Origin: Hydractinia symbiolongicarpus
Taxonomy: Eukaryota; Cnidaria; Hydrozoa; Anthoathecata; Hydractiniidae
Assembly (NCBI RefSeq): GCF_029227915.1
Contig: NC_079882.1
Span: 14,470,501-14,534,500, forward strand
Direction of reading: 5' to 3'
Length of the DNA stretch: 64,000 nt
Shown here: in pieces, positions 14,501 through 23,500 of the stretch
Numbering within the stretch: the first letter of the stretch is position 1
How the letters are laid out: each line of letters starts with the position of its first letter
Notes under the pieces: model-generated
Seen by the model: only the letters and a program-made list of their open reading frames with translations
Database searches by the model: none
Told to the model about the DNA's origin: nothing
Translations under genes and position numbers: made by a program

Positions 14501-17500
14501 GTTGATTTAAATCTTAGGAACCAATCAAGTTTTTTTCAAAAAAAAAATACAACTTTCTAGACATCTTTGCAAGCTCTTTTACATAAAATTAAATTTACTC
14601 CTTGCTTACATCACTTTTAAAATTTTTGGTAAAGGACAGTCAGGATCATTTTTATTTCTGTACTCAACTGGCTATTTTTTTTGTAAACTTTTGTAGGAGA
14701 GAACTGTATGCAATATACTGAAACAAATGATATGAATTTGATGTTTTTGAGTAAAGACAATATTGAAAATTATTTTATTTTGAATTGTGCATCTCCTTGG
14801 AAACTGGCTTTTTTGACCTTTTAGATTAAAATGTTTAGTGCAGGACAGTATTGTAACGAAATAAGTAGAACCTTTTGCTGTTATTGTTAACTAGTAAATT
14901 TTAGCATTTTGGGAAAGGATGGTGCAGAAGAACGAAATCAATATAGAAAGGGTTATGAAGCAAAGCAAAAAATTGCAGGTGCCACTTTTGGTCGAATCGT
15001 ATAAAAACCAAGTCTCCATGCGCACTATTTATCAGATCAAACGGTTTTATCTTCGCCAAAGTGACAAAGGTTTTTTTTGATGAAATATGTCCCAGGGCTT
15101 CTGCATTTAGCTTTTTGGACACATTTTACCATGGGCCAGTAGAGTGACACATTTTATTCGGTACCTGATGTATCAGAAACTGCCACAAAATGTTAAACTA
15201 AACATGAATGGTATTCATCATTTGTTTATTTGCAGTTCAGGCAAATGTCATTTAATGTTGAAAAGTGCCCTTTTGGGCTAAGCAGTGTAAAAGTTTACAC
15301 ATGACCACATCAACCTCTATATAAACATTTATCATGAGTGGAAAAGGAAAGTATTATCCCTAGAATATGTAGTTAAGTTCCTTTTGTTGATTTCGCTTTT
15401 GTTTTTGGCTCTTGGTTTTTGGTCTAAAAATTGCTAGAACCAAAATATTTTGTGGAGGATTTTAGCTATGTGATGGTACATTTCTAATCGGAGCAGAATT
15501 ATCTAATGCAGATGTTCTGCTAGAAAATGTCTCACAGAATCCTTTATGCTAGCGAAGTAGCTAATTTTATACTAGGTAATTAGCTAGTTTTATGCCAGCT
15601 GTGTACCTAGTTTTATGCTAGTTAAAAGTAACTTGTTTTATGCTAGCTAGCTATGTAGCTAGTTTTATGACAGCTAAATTTAGTAGTTTCATGCAAGCTA
15701 AGTATATAGCTAGTTTTATACTAGTTAAGCAGCTAGTTTTATGCTGGCCTAGTTTTATTCCGGCTAAGTAGGTAATTTTATTTGGTAGTTTTATGCTAGC
15801 TAAGTGGCTAGCTTTATGCTAGATAAGTTGGTAGTTTTTGCTAGCTAGCTTTGGTGTGAGTGAGGCTAAGAGTTAGTTCACTACATGTAAAAATATGTCC
15901 TTACTTCAGTTGCGACCAGGGCAATATAGCTAGCACCAACGCAAGTTTTGTTTCAGGCCATTTGCATCTGACATGTGATATTCATAAAGTGACTTACAAA
16001 TCACATGGCTAAAATCTGTATGCTGACTTGGTCTTAACTGGAAACTGCACGTAGAAGCTTTTCTTTAAGATATCTCACTAGGCCATCTTTAATAAACAAC
16101 AAAACCACTCCATTGCCATGTTTAAACAATATAATCTCATTTACTAAATAATGTACTAAATAATAACCATATTAAAATGATGGAAAAAAGAACTAAAAAT
16201 AACTGACATTCCTATATTTTGGATGTCTAGGTGACAAAAACTTCGAAATTGTATATAGATGGTAATACTCTCCACCGTAGTTATTTTTACTTTATGTTTG
16301 CCTTATTTAATGAGGAAGTGGGCTTTGCTTTGCTCCGATATAACTGACTTTTATTTGCTTTATATATATTCGACATGTTGAAATGGTTGGTTTTCAAATT
16401 TTCAGGTTAAAATTTTGTGGATGACCAGTATGAAATATATATACCAAAGGAACCGATTTTTGTTGATTTAGTTATGATGACTTAAACTAAGTTTTTGCTG
16501 TCATTTAGACATGGTTTAAATTTTTGGAGGGATGACCATATGCAATGTGCTAAAAAAAATTTTTTTATACAAATAGATTTTCACCAAGCTGTTTTTTTTC
16601 ATATTTTGTGTACAGTTTGTGGGGGAAGACTGAATACGATTTTGTGCAAGATTTTATGGGTATATAAGACAATGTGTAATATGCCGAAAGAACTTTTTTG
16701 ATAAATTAGGAGTTACTCTTCGCAAACCTCTTTATGCATTTCATATTTATTTTTAACTTTTAATTTAGCAGGGTGAATGCATGCAGTAGACTAGATAATG
16801 AATTTTGGTACATATATTTGTATTTAATGCGATGCCAACTGTAGGTGATTGATATTGTTTATTTTATTTATTTATTTATTTATTAATTTTTTTTTGGGGG
16901 GGGGAGGGAATTTGAACTAATATGTCGGAATAATATTTTCAGGAATATAAATTTGATTTACTTTTCACATTACTAAAGCAATTAGTAGATTTTTTCACAC
17001 ATCTATGTTTTTTAATGTGCCTCGTTACATTTTTGGGGTTGACAGAATAACAAAATAACAATGCTTCAACTTGGTGAAATTAAAAAACACTGGGTAGACA
17101 CTCAAAATCAAATTACTGATGCTATGAAAAATCTTGGGATCAGCAGCTGGTTTGATAAATGTGCTCAGAAAGAGTGCATTTTTGAAGTTTTGAAAATAGA
17201 AGTTGTTGCGGTAATTTAAAGAAAAAGAAAAAGAAAAAATTTATTAAACATAATTTCAAGGAAGATTTTTTATAACTTCATAACCTGACGATGATGATTT
17301 CTTTCATCATACTAGAAAAAAAAACACTGAGGTTTTCAAGCTTTATAAGGCCGTGTTATTATTGTTTAAAAACAAAACCCAACAATTAGCAACATACTAC
17401 GAGTAACTTTATAATGGAATACAGGTTTTTTTACAGCTATGTCTTCATCGCGTTAGGAAGAAATACTGATATTTTATAGTTTCATAAATCTGTGATGATT

Positions 17501-20500
17501 ATCAGAAGGTCTTTCCTTCTTTAAAGTTTTAAGCAAGAATGTTTTAAGCAATTTAGTTGATTATAATTCAGTTTGCTTTGAGAAATTTGTTATGCTCTTT
17601 AGGAAAATAAACCACTTCTATTTTGAAAGTGTGTAAATTCAGTATTTCCAAAAAAAAAAGACAATTCTGTAATTTTAAAAATACAGATTTCGTATTTTTA
17701 AAAGTTACGAAATACGAATTTTGTATATTTAAAATACACATATTTTTAAAATACCAACTTAACTGTGTAACTAATAAGTTCATAGACATGTTTTTGTTTG
17801 AAGTACAGTGATATTTTTAGGCTTTGTTCTGATGATTTTAAAAACAGTACATCAATGTTCAACGTTTACAGAAACATGTTTAGTGTTTCTGAACGAGACT
17901 TCTGTGCTATTACGTTTATTTTACAACCAAATACAGTGATTTATAAGTTTTCTATGGACTCATTACTAAACTTTATAACGAAATACAGCAGGTTATCATC
18001 TTCATAGTGCTGTTTTCGTCATCTAAGAACAAAATGCATCGATGTGCATTTTGTTGATTTGGGAGATTTTTAAGCTTAACAGGATGTTTTCTATATATTT
18101 TATAACAATATACAGCAAACTTAGAAGGACGTTTTTTCTTATTTTATAATGAAATCAGTGATTGATAAGCTTTGAAGGGTTGTTTTGTTTTTTTCTTTGT
18201 CATTTTAGAACGAAATACAGCGTCGTTTTCTCGTAATTGTCACAAGGTAGATGAGTACTCACCCAACAAGAGAAAACACAAGATATGAGTTGCCAGTGAT
18301 TGTGCCTATTACGGACAACATTAACAGTGACGAAACATTATGCTGTAGAAGAAATAGTTGCACCAACAGTACCGCTTAAATGTAACTTTACATGTGCACG
18401 ATAGTTATCACCTTCACACGAACCTTCGGTAGCGTTAGAACTTTTGTTGTTATTGTTAACCTATTGTTAAATACATGAGCTATTTTTGCATGTTGAAAAC
18501 AATAGAGTTTATGTCACACATGCGAACTTTAATTATCCCATGTAAACTTCACGTAACTCATTGTTGTATTTAATTGCTATAGCCGTGAAGGGATCAACGG
18601 GAGAACAAATATAAAATGTAATAAAGCTTTAAGGTTTTATTGTTTCTACTCATGAACGGCAACGTATTATCTTTTGTTTTTACATGGATTTATTATGATA
18701 CTTAGAAAGAATCTTGTGTTTTGCGCGCTTACACAAACCTAAATGTTGTATTTTGTTTAGCACACTAAACAATTTTTAAAAATTAGCGTTTCGACAGAAT
18801 TACAACTGGGCTACGGGAATTAAAAACATAAACAAAAAAAACATTATTTTAATGTCCAGATGCTCCGCCTTCTCTTTCAATAACAATTGGAATAACTTTA
18901 TACAAATAGTCGATGTGTTAAATTTGCGTCTAAAATTTTTGACAGTGGGAGCAGAAACACCAATATTAAAGGTGTTTTTAAGTTTTTTTTGCATGTCAAC
19001 TGCCAAATATTCATCGTCTCCCGTGTAGCATTTTTCGATAAAATTAAAGTGTTCTACCGATAGCTTAGGTTTTCTACCTGGTTTTCCGATATATGAAATT
19101 TTACCAGTAGAATTATATCTTTTTAGCAAACAAAAAAGCAATCACATTCTGAAAAAAAATTTGCTCAGCGATTAATTCGTCGGATTTTCCCGCTGTCAGA
19201 AAGGCAGGGTCGTAGTGTGTACAGCATGAGCATCATTAAAAACGGGCATGTTCTTACAAGAGAACCACTGAATGCTACCAAAGTGGAATATATAAAAAAT
19301 ACGCTGTTAAAATTTTTATTCCGTTACTGAGGACAGTAAGAAAGGTCTTCGGTGCGATGGTAGAAACAGCATGAATGAATACCTTAACAAAAAAAAACAC
19401 AATGAAAGTAACATAGATTTTAATTCTGTATAATTGTACGTGTGTTTTTTAAAGTTTTTTTTTGAACAAACTTGTATATGTGCAAAGAAATTTTTTTTTT
19501 CTACACTGCTTGTAATTATTCTTGACTTTATCTCTATACACAACGCAACAAAAATTAATAAAACTTGGGATTCAAAAAAATGGCAAATTACTTCATTTAT
19601 TTTAATCTTCGTCAAGTATTTTAAGTTTAATTTGATCGACCGAAACTAGCATTCGAAACTACTATTTTAGCCGGATGCACAAAAATCGAGGCACATGTGT
19701 ATCGAAACAGTGTTCTTAAAATAGAAATAAAAAAAACAAGCAGCAATGCGCAAGGTACAAAGCTATTATAAAAAGTTTTCATTTTAAATTCTTCGCATAA
19801 ACATTTTACATTACACACGAAATCTTTAACGCTTTACGCGTGTTCCTTCATTTTTTTAAAAATATATATCTTTCAATAGCTTTCGTGATTGTTAACACTT
19901 TTAAACAAAAGCATGCATGTTACATGTAAGAACAAAAGGCTTCATCATATCTTATTGTTATGACTCGCGTACGACGATAACAATAGAAAGTTATTAAGTT
20001 CGTGTGTAAACAAAAGATATGCGAAGGTTCTTTATGTAGACATGAGATCGTTACACTACGTCGTAAAACTCGCGTACATGTAAAGTTACATTTAAGCGGT
20101 ACTGTAAAGTCAAAGTTGCTGACATATTGAGTGATGAGTGGTCATCCTTTGACACTGATCAGTCAGACATATAGTTTTTATTATGTACATCTTATGTTTT
20201 TAAAAAGTTTTGATTTTGTGTGGTTTATAATATTTAATCTAACTTGATTTAAATGTTTTAGTGCATTTTTAAACTATCTGAAAACTTAATATTTGAGTTG
20301 TTTTTTATACAGAAAGTTCCTGCACATCAATTATATAAAAAAATTGTTGCAGAAAACTTGTATTATCAGTCCAACTGACAGACATATTGCTGTTTACAAA
20401 GCAGTAGTAGTGGTGCTGTGTTGTGGGTTCACTGTTTAAGGAGCTGACTTTTTGAACGTCTTCCACTGCTTAAAATAGATGTAGCTTTGTGTGTTGCACA

Positions 20501-23500
20501 AAATACTGAAAGTACCTTGAGGAAATATCATCAATATTTTTCAAGTTTTATGCAAGTTATTTAATGCTCAGGTAAGAAACATTCATGTGATTGCTATTGC
20601 TATGGTAAGGCATGTAGCTACATTTTATCAGAAATCAGTACAAACCGATAAAAAAATGATAAAAAAAACTAATAAATATTGCAAAAAAACTGATTAAAAA
20701 CATTGTTTATTACCTTGAGTCTCATTACAAAAATAAGCTAACCATTTAATTTTTTAAGCTAAAAACATTGAGTTCGTTTTCCCCCTTTTTAGAGTTAAAA
20801 TAAGAGTTGAATTGATATAACTTGACTTTGATAACTTCGAGGTGTTGGACAGAAACCTTAGGGTTTTTCTGACTTTATGAAACACAGCTGCTTTAAAACG
20901 TCTTGTGACAAAATGCCAGTTAACTCAACTTTCCGCCTTAAATATCTCTGAGAACATAGAGCAGAGAACAACCTTTTCCTTTTCACTAAACTCTATTATG
21001 TTTTCGTTGTTTAATTTTTTTTAGCTTATTTCAACAAGTTTTGTTTTCACCTCATGTCCTGTACATCTTTGTCACATTTTCAGAACTGAAATCAGTCCTA
21101 CTTGAAACCTTTTTGCTTTTTGTCAAAGATAAGGATGATACAGGCTTTAAAGTAGTAGGCTGCAATCAGCAATTTGCGAATCATTATTATTTTTAGTAGC
21201 TTAAAAATCACTATTTTTTTAACAAACAATTACAATGCTATCTTACAAAATCTTAACATCAATTTTTTGGAATTTAAAACATTTACAAAGCTTTTTTATC
21301 AAGTTTAAACATTGCAGTATTTCGTGAAGTAATGATCAGAAAGATTTCTTATAAAGCTTAAATATCATTGTACTATTACAAGAAACTTTTTAACCTTAAG
21401 TTTAACCTTTAAAAGGCTTTTTACAAATTTTGAACATCATTATAATGTGGTGTATAGCATATATCCAAAAATTCGAAATTTTATATTAAAAAAAATACAA
21501 AGTTAACTAGGTAAAAATAACTTTTTAAACTTAAAATCATTAATGCTTAAAGGGAACCCAAGGTATAAAATGATGTCGTACTTATATTATAGAGCTTAAA
21601 AAGTTGTTAACAACCCTTTTTAAATTTTTAAAGCTCTTTTCGTTCTCAAGACATTCACATTTAAAGACTTGTTAACCAACCTTTTAAGCTCTAAAGTTCA
21701 ACTTCATTTTATACTTCTGTTCCCTTTAAGTTTTACAAGGGCTTTAGTTTTTAAAAAGAAGTATTTCTGTGCTTTGTATGGCTATTTTACAACCAAATAA
21801 TGCGATTTCCAATACAGAGAGTCTACGCTTTACACGACCATGCAAAAAAAAGTTTAAAATGTTCTCTCAATGTTGTCCTGAAGTTATTATGGAACTTTTT
21901 TCCATGCTTTATAAACCTCCTAATATTGTTTGTGAGTGTGATACAAACTAAAGCAAAGCACTACACATAATGCCACCTCACATTGAGCACATTTATAGGA
22001 TGTTTTGTGGCCAGGAAGTTTCTGCTTTCGTTCAGCAGCAGCATCCATCTACCTCTCTGGTAGGACACAAACTTTACAAGAAGGACTAATACAGTTTTAG
22101 CTTCTCCTTCAATTTTTGTTGGAAAATGTCATCCAGCAAGGTGCTGAAGTTCCAAGCCAGAAGCTGAAGGTCTGTTCTAAGTCTACAGTCTGAATGTAAT
22201 CTACTGCGTACATGCTAAAATCACACCTTTGCGTGGGGGACAGCAGTCGTTTGACTTTTGTTTTATTGTTAATTATATCCCTTTTGGGTTTTGCAAGTTT
22301 ATATTTGCGTATTAAACAACAATGCGCTCGCGAAGAAATATCGGAGCAATTATATTTCTTGTAATAGGAAGATGCATTGTGTAATTGTATTGATAAACTA
22401 TTCCCTTGAGTATTAGCGCAAAGTAATTAAATTTCTTCCGACTTTTAATTATTTGAAATGATAATAAAAATCTTTCGAAAAGTACAATAATACATTGTGC
22501 GAGAGTCTATTGTTAATTTGATTATTTAAGCACAATTAATTTAAGATATATATGAGAAGCATTGTTCGCAACTATTAAATGCCTTGCGCATTTTATTTAT
22601 TGAAGAATACCACTACGGTTAATTTTTGTCAAACAAATGGTGTATATTCTGAATAAATACAATATCTATATTTCTTGATATAAAAACATTCCCTTCTAAA
22701 CAAACCACACAAAATAATCCTTCTGCATACTTTTTATCGAAAGAAATAAAACCTTCAAATCATTCTTTTTTTATAGCGTTTTAAGTGTCAATTTGAAAAT
22801 ATTGTGACAAAACGTTTAATTTAAAATCTTTTTATATTCCCTTGTAGACAACAAGTATATACAAAAATAGTTATGTAGTTAAACAAAAAGTTCTGTATTA
22901 GTGAGGAAGTTTAATTTTAGGTGATATATCACGATTGAAAAAGTAAAGAGTTATTATAAGTTAGTGTCCAGAAGCTCTCCCATTGCGTAGTACAATGATA
23001 GGAAGGACTTTATATATGTGATCAGTGTATTTGTTACATTGTGCCAAAATGTTTTTACCCTGTTAATTAATTCTTCCTTTTTTGGATGGCTTTACGTGTT
23101 TTCGAACATAGTTTTTAAGCTCACCCACAGCAACTCAATTGGGTTAATGTCAGGGGATTCCCATGTGGTTGGCCAATAGCTAATACTGATTCCATACTTC
23201 GATTTAAGTTTAGGGCTGTTCTCTTGCAATAATCCATTTCGGTTTGGAAAAACGAAATTAACGAACAGCAAGAATCCTGTTTTGAGAGAATCAACATAAA
23301 ACTCCTATGAATAAAAAACAAACAGTTATTATTTTTATAAAGTTATATTGTACATTAAAATGTTAACTTTATTAAAACAACCTTGCTTCCATATCTCTTT
23401 ATAAATGAAAACTATGAATAATAATAAAGTAGATTTACCTTTCTCATTATACCAGTAAAGATCATCAACTTTGTTCCTCCTCTTTGGGATACACCTGCCC

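Larger units (their letters stand above)
18367..20104. mobile_element. Tc1/mariner-like element E1 (internally deleted two-gene type)
   Basis: 35-bp terminal inverted repeats lie at 18367-18401 and 20070-20104, beginning CAGTACCGCTTAAATG. The right flank is TA as expected for Tc1/mariner; the left flank is AA, so one duplication has mutated. Subterminal sequence on both sides matches the 3-kb element at 36333-39386, for example GTTATTGTTAACCTATTG on the left and ACGATAACAATAGAAAG on the right. Inside are a gutted transposase on the minus strand and a frameshifted accessory gene on the plus strand. Confidence 0.9.

Noticed and set aside
17568-17811. Overlapping 73- and 62-codon frames at 17.6-17.8 kb
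   Set aside because: Low-complexity TTTTAAAAATAC-type sequence open on both strands; no motif.
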